Below, piece by piece: positions 41,285 through 49,015 of a stretch of DNA of 64,000 nucleotides. Location: NCBI RefSeq assembly GCF_014204835.1, contig NZ_JACHMD010000001.1, forward strand, positions 1,116,001-1,180,000, in the 5' to 3' direction. Each line of letters begins with the position of its first letter. Within the stretch, counting starts at the first letter, position 1. The stretch is from Microbacterium marinum. GTDB taxonomy: Bacteria > Actinomycetota > Actinomycetes > Actinomycetales > Microbacteriaceae. Under the pieces are notes generated by a model. It saw only the letters and a list, made by a program, of their open reading frames with translations, was not told the DNA's origin and searched no databases. The translations under genes and the position numbers were made by a program.

Positions 41285-42612
41285 TGGACTACGTCATGTT
41301 GGGCGTGGGGCTCCTCCTGACGATCGGCACCGGTCTGTTCGTGGCGAGTGAATTCGCGCTCGTCAACCTCGACCGAGCCGACCTCGAAGCGCGGCGCGCG
41401 GCCGGCGAGTCCCGCCTGTCGCTGACGATCAACGCGCTGCGGATCACGTCGACGCACCTCTCGAGCGCGCAGCTCGGCATCACGCTGACCACGCTCCTCA
41501 CCGGTTACACGATGGAACCGGCGCTCTCGAACCTCCTCAGCCCCGTGCTCGCCGCGTGGGGGATTCCTGAAGAGGCGTCGCGACCGATCTCGACCGTGGT
41601 GGCGATGGTCGTCGCGACCGTGTTCTCGATGATCATCGGCGAGCTCGTCCCGAAGAACTTCGCCCTCGCCGTTCCGCGGCAGACGGCGAAGCTCGTCATG
41701 GGGTTCCAGACCGTCTTCACGACCGTCTTCCGGCCGGCGATCGTGCTGCTCAACGGCAGCGCGAACGGCGTTCTGCGCTCGATGGGCATCGAGCCCAAGG
41801 AGGAGCTGTCGGGCGCTCGAACCGCCGAAGAGCTCTCCAGCCTCGTCCGTCGATCCGCGAGCGCCGGCGTCCTCGAGGAGGACACCGCGTCGCTGCTGGA
41901 TCGCACCCTCACGTTCTCGCGTCTCACGACGGCCGATGTCATGACTCCGCGGCCGAGCGTGCACGCCGTGGCATCCGATGACAGCGTCGAAGACGTCATC
42001 CAGCTGGCTCGGCGAACGGGCCACAGCCGCTTCCCGGTCTATGCCGAGTCGATGGACGACATCACCGGGATCGTGCACCTCAAGCAGGCCGTGTCCGTGC
42101 CGCGTGAGCGCCGCGCCGACGTTCCCGCTGCCGCCATCGCCGAGGAGCCGCTGCGCGTGCCCGAAGCGGTGCACCTCGACGGACTGATGTCGGAGCTGCG
42201 CTCCCGCGGGTACCAGATGGCGATCGTCGTCGACGAGTACGGCGGGACGGCCGGCGTGGTCACGCTCGAGGATCTCGTGGAGGAGATCGTCGGCGAGGTG
42301 CTCGACGAGCACGACCGCAGCCGCGCCGGCGTCGTCCGCGCTGCCGGGTCGATCATCTTCCCGGGTGACCTTCGCCCCGACGAGGTGCTTGACCGCACCG
42401 GCATCCGTGTGCCCGAAGGCGATGTCTACGACACCGTCGGCGGCTTCATCATGGCCACGCTCGAGCGCATCCCCGCCGTCGGCGACGAGATCCAGATCGA
42501 GGACGGCACGATCGCGGTGCAGCGCATGGACGGCCGTCGCGTCGACCGAGTGAAGTTCGTGCCCGTCCCCGTGCCGGCGGGTGCCGAGGTCGAAGGAGGT
42601 GATCGTCGATGA
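41281..42612 (+). CDS. CNNM/CorC-family transporter-associated protein, full length (DUF21-CBS-CorC_HlyC)
   Basis: A 443-residue membrane protein of the CNNM/CorB (HlyC/CorC, 'hemolysin') family, prokaryotic members of which transport or export Mg2+. The DUF21 membrane domain (residues 1-190) has [35 protein letters not shown] and [17 protein letters not shown] pair follows ([32 protein letters not shown]), then a CorC_HlyC domain (about 345-430). Start GTG 41281 or ATG 41284; both overlap the stop of the leader ORF. The stop overlaps the second CNNM gene (ATGA). Confidence 0.88.
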   Translation: MMDYVMLGVGLLLTIGTGLFVASEFALVNLDRADLEARRAAGESRLSLTINALRITSTHLSSAQLGITLTTLLTGYTMEPALSNLLSPVLAAWGIPEEASRPISTVVAMVVATVFSMIIGELVPKNFALAVPRQTAKLVMGFQTVFTTVFRPAIVLLNGSANGVLRSMGIEPKEELSGARTAEELSSLVRRSASAGVLEEDTASLLDRTLTFSRLTTADVMTPRPSVHAVASDDSVEDVIQLARRTGHSRFPVYAESMDDITGIVHLKQAVSVPRERRADVPAAAIAEEPLRVPEAVHLDGLMSELRSRGYQMAIVVDEYGGTAGVVTLEDLVEEIVGEVLDEHDRSRAGVVRAAGSIIFPGDLRPDEVLDRTGIRVPEGDVYDTVGGFIMATLERIPAVGDEIQIEDGTIAVQRMDGRRVDRVKFVPVPVPAGAEVEGGDRR

Positions 42613-43661
42613 GCGATTGGGCCGGTATCGCCTGGTTGGTCGTCCTCCTGGTCGCCAACGCGTTCTTCGTCGGCGCCGAGTTCGCCGTCATCTCCGCGCG
42701 CCGATCGCAGATCGAGCCGCTCGCCGAGAAGGGGTCCCGCGCCGCCAAGACCGCGCTGTGGGCGATGGAGCACGCGACGCTCATGCTCGCAACCTGTCAG
42801 CTCGGCATCACGATCTGCTCGCTGCTGATCCTGAACGTGTCGGAGCCGGCGATCCACCACCTGCTCGCGGTGCCGCTCGAGTTCCTCGGCTGGCCGTACG
42901 CGGTCGTCGACGTCGTCGCGTTCGTGATCGCCCTGCTGCTCGTGTCGTACCTCCACGTGGTGTTCGGTGAGATGGTCCCCAAGAACCTCGCGTTCTCGGT
43001 GCCTGATCGCGCGGTGCTCCTGCTTGCGCCGCCGCTCGTGTGGGTCTCGCGGGTCTTCCACCCCGTGATCGTCGCGCTCAACTGGATCGCGAACCACATC
43101 GTCCGCCTGTTCCGCGTCGAGCCGAAGGACGAGGCCGCCTCGACCTTCACGCTCGACGAGGTCGCCACGATCGTGAATCAGTCCCGAATGGAGGGCGTGC
43201 TCGATGACGCCTCCGGCGCGGTCGCCGCGGTGGTCGAGTTCACCGACAAGAAGGCGGGCGACATCGCCGTCCCGCTCGGGGAGCTCGTGACGCTCCCCGA
43301 GACGACCACGCCCGACGAGATCGAGCGCGCCGTCGCGCGTCACGGATTCTCGCGGTACGTGATCGTCGACGAGGAGGGGATGCCGCTCGGCTACGTCCAC
43401 CTGAAGGATGTCCTGCGCGCGGCGGAGGGCCCCGATTCGGAGGCGAACGTCGCCCGTCCGATCAAGCCGAAGCGCATCCACCACATGCTGCCGATCAGCG
43501 AGACCACCGACCTCGAGGACGCACTGGCGCTCATGCGACGCTCCAGCCGTCACCTCGCGCAGGTGCGCAACGCCGCCGGCGACACGACGGCGGTGCTGTT
43601 CCTGGAGGACATCATCGAGGAGCTCGTCGGAGAAGTGCACGACGCCACCCGGCGGTTCTGA
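42609..43661 (+). CDS. Second CNNM-family protein, short form (DUF21-CBS)
   Basis: A 350-residue paralogue of the preceding protein, coupled to it by an ATGA overlap. The DUF21 domain has FFVGAEFAVISARRSQIEPL, LATCQLGITICSLLI and GEMVPKNLAFSVPDRA. It ends after the CBS pair (HGFSRYVIVDEEGMPLGYVH, VLFLEDIIEELVGEVHD) and lacks the CorC_HlyC domain. The two proteins may form a heterodimer, since CNNM proteins work as dimers. Paired long and short copies are common in actinobacteria. Confidence 0.87.
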   Translation: MSDWAGIAWLVVLLVANAFFVGAEFAVISARRSQIEPLAEKGSRAAKTALWAMEHATLMLATCQLGITICSLLILNVSEPAIHHLLAVPLEFLGWPYAVVDVVAFVIALLLVSYLHVVFGEMVPKNLAFSVPDRAVLLLAPPLVWVSRVFHPVIVALNWIANHIVRLFRVEPKDEAASTFTLDEVATIVNQSRMEGVLDDASGAVAAVVEFTDKKAGDIAVPLGELVTLPETTTPDEIERAVARHGFSRYVIVDEEGMPLGYVHLKDVLRAAEGPDSEANVARPIKPKRIHHMLPISETTDLEDALALMRRSSRHLAQVRNAAGDTTAVLFLEDIIEELVGEVHDATRRF

Positions 43662-43668
43662 CCCCGCA

Positions 43669-43712
43669 CGACGACGCCCGCCACCCGCGCGATGCGGGGG
43701 CGGGCGTCGTCG
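43669..43712. terminator. Strong bidirectional terminator after the CNNM pair
   Basis: CGACGACGCCCGCC (43669-43682) pairs with GGCGGGCGTCGTCG (43699-43712). An inner CCCGC/GCGGG stem extends it past one bulged A. It lies between convergent genes. Confidence 0.8.
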
Positions 43713-43725
43713 CGTACGCAGGGGA

Positions 43726-44799
43726 TCAGTGGCGGCGTGCTCGCGCGTACTGCGCAGGCCAGAGCGAAGCGGCACCCGGCGCATTCAGCTCACCGGCTGC
43801 GCGGAGGCCGAAGTGCGGGTCGCGGAGCCACTCGCGGCCGATCATCACGGCATCCGCCAGACCGTCGCGCAGCACCTGCTCCGCCTGCGGGCCGTCGGTG
43901 ATCTCTCCGACCGCGGTCGTGAGGAGCCCCGTCCCCTCGCGCACGGTGGCCGCGAAGGGGACCTGGTAGCCGGGGCCGGTGGTGATCTTCTGGTGAGCCA
44001 CGAGCCCACCCGTCGAGATGTCGATGACGGCGGCGCCGCGCTCGGCGACCCACGCGGCGACGGTGGCCGTCTCCTCGACACCCCAGCCTCCCTCGGCCCA
44101 GTCGGTGGCCGAGAACCGGACCGCGATGACGCGGTCGGGCGCGGCGGCGCGCACGGCCTCGACGACGCGGAGGAGGAACCGCGCCCGGTTCTCGAGCGTC
44201 CCGCCGTACTCGTCGCTCCGCTGGTTGGACAGCGGCGAGAGGAACTCGTGGATCAGGTAGCCGTGGGCGCCGTGCACCTCCAGCACGTCGAAGCCGGCCT
44301 CGTCGGCGCGGCGCGCCGCCGCACCGAACGCGGCGACGAGGTCGTCGATGCGCGGGACGGTCAGTTCCGCCGGTTCCGCGTATCCATCGAAGGCGAGGGC
44401 GGACGGAGCCTCCGTGACCCACCCGCCGCGCTCGGCCGGCACGCTCCCGCGCTCGTCCAGGAGCGGGCTCCACGTCGACGCCTTCCGGCCGGCGTGCGCG
44501 AGCTGGATGCCGGCGGCGGCGCCACGGGCGTGGATCGCGGCGACGATCGGCTGCCACGCATCCCGCTGGGCGTCGTTCCAGATACCGGTGTCCTCGGGGG
44601 TGATCCGCCCCTCGGGGACGACCGCGCTGGCCTCGGCGATGACCAGTCCCGCCCCGCCCGAGGCGAACTGCGCGAGGTGCACGTGGTGCCAGTCGTTCGG
44701 GACTCCGTCCGTCGCGGTGTACTGGCACATCGGGGAGACCCAGAGGCGGTTCCGGACGGTGAGCCCGTCGAGGTCGAGGGGCGTGAACAGCAGGCTCAT
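43726..44799 (-). CDS. Old yellow enzyme, NADPH dehydrogenase of the YqjM class
   Basis: A 357-residue FMN-dependent ene-reductase (TIM barrel). It begins LLFTPLDLDGLTVRNRLWVS, then SPMCQYTATDGVPNDWH, where the Cys near residue 26 typifies the YqjM/thermophilic-like class. FMN/substrate segments are AGIQLAHAGRKA, GFDVLEVHGAHGYLIHEFLS (catalytic region), NQRSDEYGGTLENRARFLL and ADAVMIGREWLRDPHF. It reduces activated C=C bonds of unsaturated carbonyls or quinones; the physiological substrate is unknown. GGAG lies about 7 nt before the ATG. Divergent from nnrD. Confidence 0.92.
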   Translation of the reverse strand: MSLLFTPLDLDGLTVRNRLWVSPMCQYTATDGVPNDWHHVHLAQFASGGAGLVIAEASAVVPEGRITPEDTGIWNDAQRDAWQPIVAAIHARGAAAGIQLAHAGRKASTWSPLLDERGSVPAERGGWVTEAPSALAFDGYAEPAELTVPRIDDLVAAFGAAARRADEAGFDVLEVHGAHGYLIHEFLSPLSNQRSDEYGGTLENRARFLLRVVEAVRAAAPDRVIAVRFSATDWAEGGWGVEETATVAAWVAERGAAVIDISTGGLVAHQKITTGPGYQVPFAATVREGTGLLTTAVGEITDGPQAEQVLRDGLADAVMIGREWLRDPHFGLRAAGELNAPGAASLWPAQYARARRH

Positions 44800-44816
44800 G
44801 CGGTACTCCGTCGCAG

Positions 44817-44822
44817 TAGGGT
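44817..44822 (+). promoter_or_regulatory. -10 box of nnrD, leaderless
   Basis: TAGGGT ends 6 nt before the ATG at 44829. Confidence 0.5.
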
Positions 44823-44828
44823 GGCGCC

Positions 44829-45641
44829 ATGACAGGGCGCGGGTGGACCGGGGCGGACGTGGCCGCCGTGCTTCGGATGCCAACGGCATCAGATGACAAG
44901 TATTCCCGCGGTGTGGTCGGCATCCGAACCGGTTCCGATGCCTATCCGGGCGCCGCCGCCCTCGGTGTCGAGGCCGCGTGGCGCACCGGCGTCGGTATGG
45001 TCCGCTACGTCGGGCTCCGCCGGGCGGAGGATCTCGTCCTCGCACGCCGACCCGAGACGGTGACCGCCGCCGGGCGCGTCCAGGCGTGGGTGGTCGGCTC
45101 CGGGACCGACCCCGACGCGCGGACCGAGGCGGAGACCGCGGAACTCCGTGAGCTGCTGCAGGGCCCCGTTCCCGTCGTGGTGGATGCCGGTGCGCTGAGC
45201 CTCGCGATCGCGGCATCCGCTCCGCTGATCGTCACCCCGCACGGGCGCGAGCATGCCCGGCTGCGGTCGCTGCTCGGGCTGGACCCGGATGACGCCGATG
45301 CCGTCGTGGAGACCGCCGACGCGCTGGGCGGCGTGGTCGTCCGAAAGGGTGCCCGCACACTGGTCGCCGCCCCGGGTGGTGGCCTGATCGCCGTGGACGC
45401 GCCGACCTCGTGGCTGGCGACGGCGGGGACCGGCGACGTGCTGGCGGGGATCATCGGCGCCCTCGTCGCGACGGTCGACGCCGGCGATGCTGATGCCCTG
45501 CGCTCGGCGGCGGTGTCGGGCGTGTGGATCCACGGCGACGCGGCTCGCCGCGCGTCGATCGCCCGTGACGGTGGTCCGATCACCGCACTCGATGTCGCCG
45601 AGCACGTCCCGGCGGTGGTCGGGAGTCTCCTCGCGCGGTGA
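44829..45641 (+). CDS. nnrD: ADP-dependent NAD(P)H-hydrate dehydratase
   Basis: A 270-residue ribokinase-fold repair enzyme converting (S)-NAD(P)HX back to NAD(P)H. The characteristic residues are present: KYSRGVVGIRTGSDAYPGAA at the N-terminus, VDAGALS, VTPHGREHARL (phosphate loop), and the GTGDVLAGIIGALVA motif near residue 198. The epimerase domain that is often fused (NnrE) is absent, so a separate epimerase must exist elsewhere. TAGGGT lies 6 nt before the ATG. It probably has no operon partner. Confidence 0.9.
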   Translation: MTGRGWTGADVAAVLRMPTASDDKYSRGVVGIRTGSDAYPGAAALGVEAAWRTGVGMVRYVGLRRAEDLVLARRPETVTAAGRVQAWVVGSGTDPDARTEAETAELRELLQGPVPVVVDAGALSLAIAASAPLIVTPHGREHARLRSLLGLDPDDADAVVETADALGGVVVRKGARTLVAAPGGGLIAVDAPTSWLATAGTGDVLAGIIGALVATVDAGDADALRSAAVSGVWIHGDAARRASIARDGGPITALDVAEHVPAVVGSLLAR

Positions 45642-45663
45642 GATCCGGCACGGGGCGCCTCCG

Positions 45664-45669
45664 TAGGAT
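45664..45669 (+). promoter_or_regulatory. -10 box of the GT87-like gene
   Basis: TAGGAT ends 6 nt before the GTG at 45676. Confidence 0.45.
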
Positions 45670-45675
45670 GAGGGG

Positions 45676-46887
45676 GTGAGGAATCGGGCCGTGCTGTGGG
45701 TCGGGTTCGTGGTCGTCCACGTGATCGTCGCGACGCTCGGCTTCGTCCTGCCGAACGAGCCGATGGGTGATGTCTACAGGGTGTACGAGCCGTGGTCGAC
45801 GGCCGCCTGGGAGGGTCGCGGTGTCGTCGGGATCACCGAGCACTGGGTCTACCCGCAGCTCGCTCTGCTGCCGATGCTCATCGCGCACGGCCCCGGCGTG
45901 CTCCTGGGCGATTACACCGTGGGATGGGCGGTGATGGTCACCGCCGTCGACGCCGTCGCCTTCGCCGTGCTCCTCGGGCGCGGCCACTCCCGGGGTCGGG
46001 TGATCGCAGCGGGGTTCTGGCTGATCGCGATCGTGTGCCTGGGGCCGGTGGGGATGTACCGCATCGACGGCGTGACCGTGCCGATCGCGATCCTCGCGCT
46101 GCTGTGGCTCGTGGGGCGACCGTGGCTCGCCTCGCTGCTGCTGGCGGCGGCGACCTGGATGAAGGTGTGGCCTGCGGCTCTCCTGGCTGCGGCACTCGTC
46201 GCGCTCCGGCGTCGCAGCGCGGTGGTCGGGGGAGCAGTGCTCGTCAGTGCCGCGGTCCTGGCATCCGTCCTCGTCGCGGGTGGACCTGAGCACGCGCTCG
46301 GCTTCGTCTCGGGGCAGACCGGCCGTGGCCTGCAGGTCGAGGCGCCGATCAGCGGCGTGTTCCTGTGGGGTGCGCTTCTCGGCGTCGACGGCTTCTGGGT
46401 CTACTACGACCAGGAGCTCCTGACGTTCCAGGTGACCGGCACACAGGTCGACGTCGTGATCGGTGCGATGACGCCGATCCTCGCGCTCGCCGCGGTCGGC
46501 ATCGCGGCCCTCGGTGCGGTGAAAGCCCGACGCGGAGCCCGATTCGTCCAGCTGTTCCCGGTGATGGCGTTGTCGCTGGTGACGGCGCTCATCGTCTTCA
46601 ACAAGGTCGGGTCCCCGCAGTTCCAGACCTGGCTGTTCCCGGTGATCGTCCTCGGGCTGGCGATCGATCGCCGTCGGTGGTGGATGCCGGCGCTCGTCGT
46701 GCTGGCCGCCGCGGCCCTCACCCAGCTGGTCTACCCGGTGCTGTACATGGGGATCCTCTCCCCTGAGCCGCTCGCGGTCACCGTCCTCACGGTGCGCAAC
46801 CTCCTGCTCGTGGCACTGTTGGTGTGGATGGTCGTCCGTCTGGCGCGCGTGCCCGTCCCGCCACGGCTCCTCGATCCCGTCCCCTGA
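45676..46887 (+). CDS. DUF2029/GT87-like polytopic membrane protein
   Basis: A 403-residue membrane protein with about ten hydrophobic segments. The loop after the first helix carries Asp in MGDVYRVYEPWSTAAWEGRG, the position of the catalytic Asp in GT-C mannosyltransferases of family 87. WMKVWPAALLAAAL is also typical. It could transfer a polyprenyl-phosphate-linked mannose to an envelope lipid or glycan; the acceptor cannot be deduced. TAGGAT lies 6 nt before the GTG. Confidence 0.7.
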   Translation: MRNRAVLWVGFVVVHVIVATLGFVLPNEPMGDVYRVYEPWSTAAWEGRGVVGITEHWVYPQLALLPMLIAHGPGVLLGDYTVGWAVMVTAVDAVAFAVLLGRGHSRGRVIAAGFWLIAIVCLGPVGMYRIDGVTVPIAILALLWLVGRPWLASLLLAAATWMKVWPAALLAAALVALRRRSAVVGGAVLVSAAVLASVLVAGGPEHALGFVSGQTGRGLQVEAPISGVFLWGALLGVDGFWVYYDQELLTFQVTGTQVDVVIGAMTPILALAAVGIAALGAVKARRGARFVQLFPVMALSLVTALIVFNKVGSPQFQTWLFPVIVLGLAIDRRRWWMPALVVLAAAALTQLVYPVLYMGILSPEPLAVTVLTVRNLLLVALLVWMVVRLARVPVPPRLLDPVP

Positions 46888-46901
46888 ATCCGGAGGTCCT
46901 C

Positions 46902-47243
46902 ATGCTCATCGCCTTCTCCGTCGCCCCGTCCGGGACCGGCCGCACCGACGGCTCCGTGCACGACGCCGTCGCCGCGGCGGTGTCCGTCGTCCGCTCGTCG
47001 GGTCTGCCGCATCGCACCTCGTCGATGTTCACGGAGATCGAGGGGGAGTGGGACGAGGTCATGGCCGTCGTGAAGGCGGCGGTGGATGCCGTGCAGCCGT
47101 TCGGCTCGAGGGTGTCCCTCGTCCTCAAGGCGGACATCCGCCCGGGTCGCTCCGGCGAGATCGACGGCAAGCTCGAGCGCCTGGAGGCGGCGATCGAATC
47201 GATTCGTCCCGCAGTGGGCGACGGGAGTACGATCTCGGAGTGA
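46902..47243 (+). CDS. Thiamine-binding protein of the MTH1187/YkoF-like family
   Basis: A 113-residue ferredoxin-like protein (PF01910-type): start MLIAFSVAPSGTGRTDGSVH, then SGLPHRTSSMFTEIEGEWDE and VSLVLKADIRPGRSGEIDGK. Family members bind thiamine or its precursors in the cytosol. CGGAGG lies 5 nt before the ATG. The stop overlaps the GTG of the MFS gene (GTGA), so the two are coupled, which hints that the transporter handles a thiamine-related compound; this is inference. Confidence 0.8.
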   Translation: MLIAFSVAPSGTGRTDGSVHDAVAAAVSVVRSSGLPHRTSSMFTEIEGEWDEVMAVVKAAVDAVQPFGSRVSLVLKADIRPGRSGEIDGKLERLEAAIESIRPAVGDGSTISE

Positions 47244-48469
47244 CGACGACCTCCCCCTCCCGACGCACCACAACCGGAGCGCTCCTCGCGCTCGCCATCG
47301 GCAGCTTCGGGATCGGGATGACGGAATTCGTCGTCATGGGGCTGCTGCCCGAGATCTCGCGAGAGCTCCTCCCGACGGTCTGGGCCGCGAGCCAGGAGGA
47401 TGCCATCGCGCAGGCGGGCTGGCTCATCACGCTGTACGCCCTCGGCGTCGTGATCGGGGCACCGACGATCGCCGGGTCCGTCGCGAGGTTTCCGCGCCAC
47501 CGCGTGATGGTGCTGCTGGCGCTCGCGCTGACCGTCTTCAACGCACTGACCCTCATCCTGCCGACGTTCGAGCTCGTCGCGGCATCCCGCCTTCTCGCGG
47601 GCCTGCCCCACGGTGCGTATTTCGGGATCGGCGCGCTCGTCGCCGCGGAGGTCATGGGACCGGGCAACCGCGCGAAGGGCGTCGCCTTCGTCCTCACCGG
47701 ACTGACCGTCGCGAACGTCGTCGGTGTCCCGCTCGGGACCTTCCTGGGCCAGAATCTGGGCTGGCGGTGGGCCTTCCTGCTCGTCGTGGTCATCTTCGCC
47801 CTCGCCACCGCGGCGATCGCGCTCACCGTCCCTCACCGGGCGGGCGAGCCTGCACGGACGCTGCGGGCCGAGCTCGGGGTCTTCCGCGTCGGGCAGGTCT
47901 GGTTCGCCCTGGGCATCGGCGCCGTCGGCTTCGGCGGATTCTTCGCCGTGTACACGTACGTGGCCACCCTCGTCACCGAAGCGGCGGGCGCGCCCGCGTG
48001 GAGCGTTCCCCTCGTCCTCATCATCCTCGGCGTCGGCATGACGGTCGGGAACCTCGTGGGCGGTCACCTCGCCGACCGAGACCTCACTCGGGCCCTGTTC
48101 GGGCTGATGGGTGGACTCATCCTGTCGCAGCTGCTCCTCGCGCTGACGGCCGGATGGATCGTGAGTCTCGTGTTCTTCGTGTTCGCCGTCGGGTTCACGT
48201 CGTCGGCGGTGAGCCCCACCATCCAGACGCGGCTCATGGACGTCGCCGGCGACAACCAGTCCATCGCCGCGGCGCTCAATCACTCCGCGCTGAACATGGG
48301 CAACGCGCTCGGCGCAGCCCTGGGCGGTGCCGTGATCGCGGCGGGGCTCGGGTACACGGCCCCGGTGTGGGTCGGGCTCGTCCTCGCGCTCGGCGGGCTC
48401 GGCATCGCTGCGGTCAGCTTCAGCCTCGAGCGGCGACGCGCCTCCCGGCCCGAACTCGCCCGGGTCTGA
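47240..48469 (+). CDS. MFS exporter of the AraJ/CmlR-like DHA1 group
   Basis: A 409-residue transporter with 12 predicted helices. The first helix has the group signature IGSFGIGMTEFVVMGLLPEI, the second half-helix region has YALGVVIGAPTIAGSVARFP, and the family motif RLLAGLPHGAYFGIG follows, as in arabinose-efflux and chloramphenicol-exporter-like proteins. The GTG is coupled to the thiamine-binding gene (GTGA overlap). Substrate unknown; a drug-efflux function should not be assumed. Confidence 0.85.
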   Translation: MTTTSPSRRTTTGALLALAIGSFGIGMTEFVVMGLLPEISRELLPTVWAASQEDAIAQAGWLITLYALGVVIGAPTIAGSVARFPRHRVMVLLALALTVFNALTLILPTFELVAASRLLAGLPHGAYFGIGALVAAEVMGPGNRAKGVAFVLTGLTVANVVGVPLGTFLGQNLGWRWAFLLVVVIFALATAAIALTVPHRAGEPARTLRAELGVFRVGQVWFALGIGAVGFGGFFAVYTYVATLVTEAAGAPAWSVPLVLIILGVGMTVGNLVGGHLADRDLTRALFGLMGGLILSQLLLALTAGWIVSLVFFVFAVGFTSSAVSPTIQTRLMDVAGDNQSIAAALNHSALNMGNALGAALGGAVIAAGLGYTAPVWVGLVLALGGLGIAAVSFSLERRRASRPELARV

Positions 48470-48520
48470 CACGTCCTCCGGCGCCGCGCAAGCCCATCCC
48501 GGCCCGGGCCTGCCGCTGGT

Positions 48521-48526
48521 TAGCCT
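48521..48526 (+). promoter_or_regulatory. -10 box of the SRPBCC gene
   Basis: TAGCCT ends 6 nt before the ATG at 48533. Confidence 0.45.
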
Positions 48527-48532
48527 GGCACC

Positions 48533-49015
48533 ATGTCCCGGAACACGCGCCTGCTGGCCTGCACACCCGACGACGTCTTCCGCGTCCTCGCGGACGGATG
48601 GCTCTTCCCCTCCTGGGTCGTCGGAGCGTCGCGGATGCGTGATGTCGCCGAGGAGTGGCCCGCCCCCGGGTCTCGGCTCCATCACTCGTTCGGGGTGTGG
48701 CCGGTGCTCATCGACGACGCGACGGAGGTCGTCGTCTACGACCCCCCGCGCCGACTGGTGCTGACGGCGAAGGGGTGGCCCCTCGGGGAGGCCCGCGTCG
48801 ACATCCAGGTGAAGCCGCACCCGGAGGGCTGTCTCGTCCGGATCCAGGAGGAGGCCGTCGCCGGCCCCGGGAGCCTCGTCCCACGCCCCGTGATGGATGT
48901 CGCGCTGCAGCTGCGCAACGCGGAGACACTCCACCGCCTGGCGTACCTCGCCGAAGGGATGGCGTCTCGCCCGACAGAGGAGACCACCGCCGAAGCAGAG
49001 GACGCCGACGCGTGA
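48533..49015 (+). CDS. SRPBCC-family (START-like) lipid-binding-fold protein
   Basis: A 160-residue protein with the SRPBCC pattern: an opening CTPDDVFRVLADGWLFPSWV, central beta strands (RLHHSFGVWPVLIDDATEVV) and a C-terminal helix (MDVALQLRNAETLHRLAYLA). These folds hold hydrophobic ligands. It is coupled by GTGA to the following FAD enzyme, suggesting the two handle the same lipophilic compound, perhaps a carotenoid or polyketide-like molecule (inference). The acidic tail EETTAEAEDADA is probably disordered. Confidence 0.75.
   Translation: MSRNTRLLACTPDDVFRVLADGWLFPSWVVGASRMRDVAEEWPAPGSRLHHSFGVWPVLIDDATEVVVYDPPRRLVLTAKGWPLGEARVDIQVKPHPEGCLVRIQEEAVAGPGSLVPRPVMDVALQLRNAETLHRLAYLAEGMASRPTEETTAEAEDADA

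Noticed and set aside
47240..48469. Chloramphenicol or other drug-resistance exporter
   Set aside because: The family includes many unrelated exporters; coupling to a thiamine-binding gene points elsewhere and no drug-specific residue was identified.
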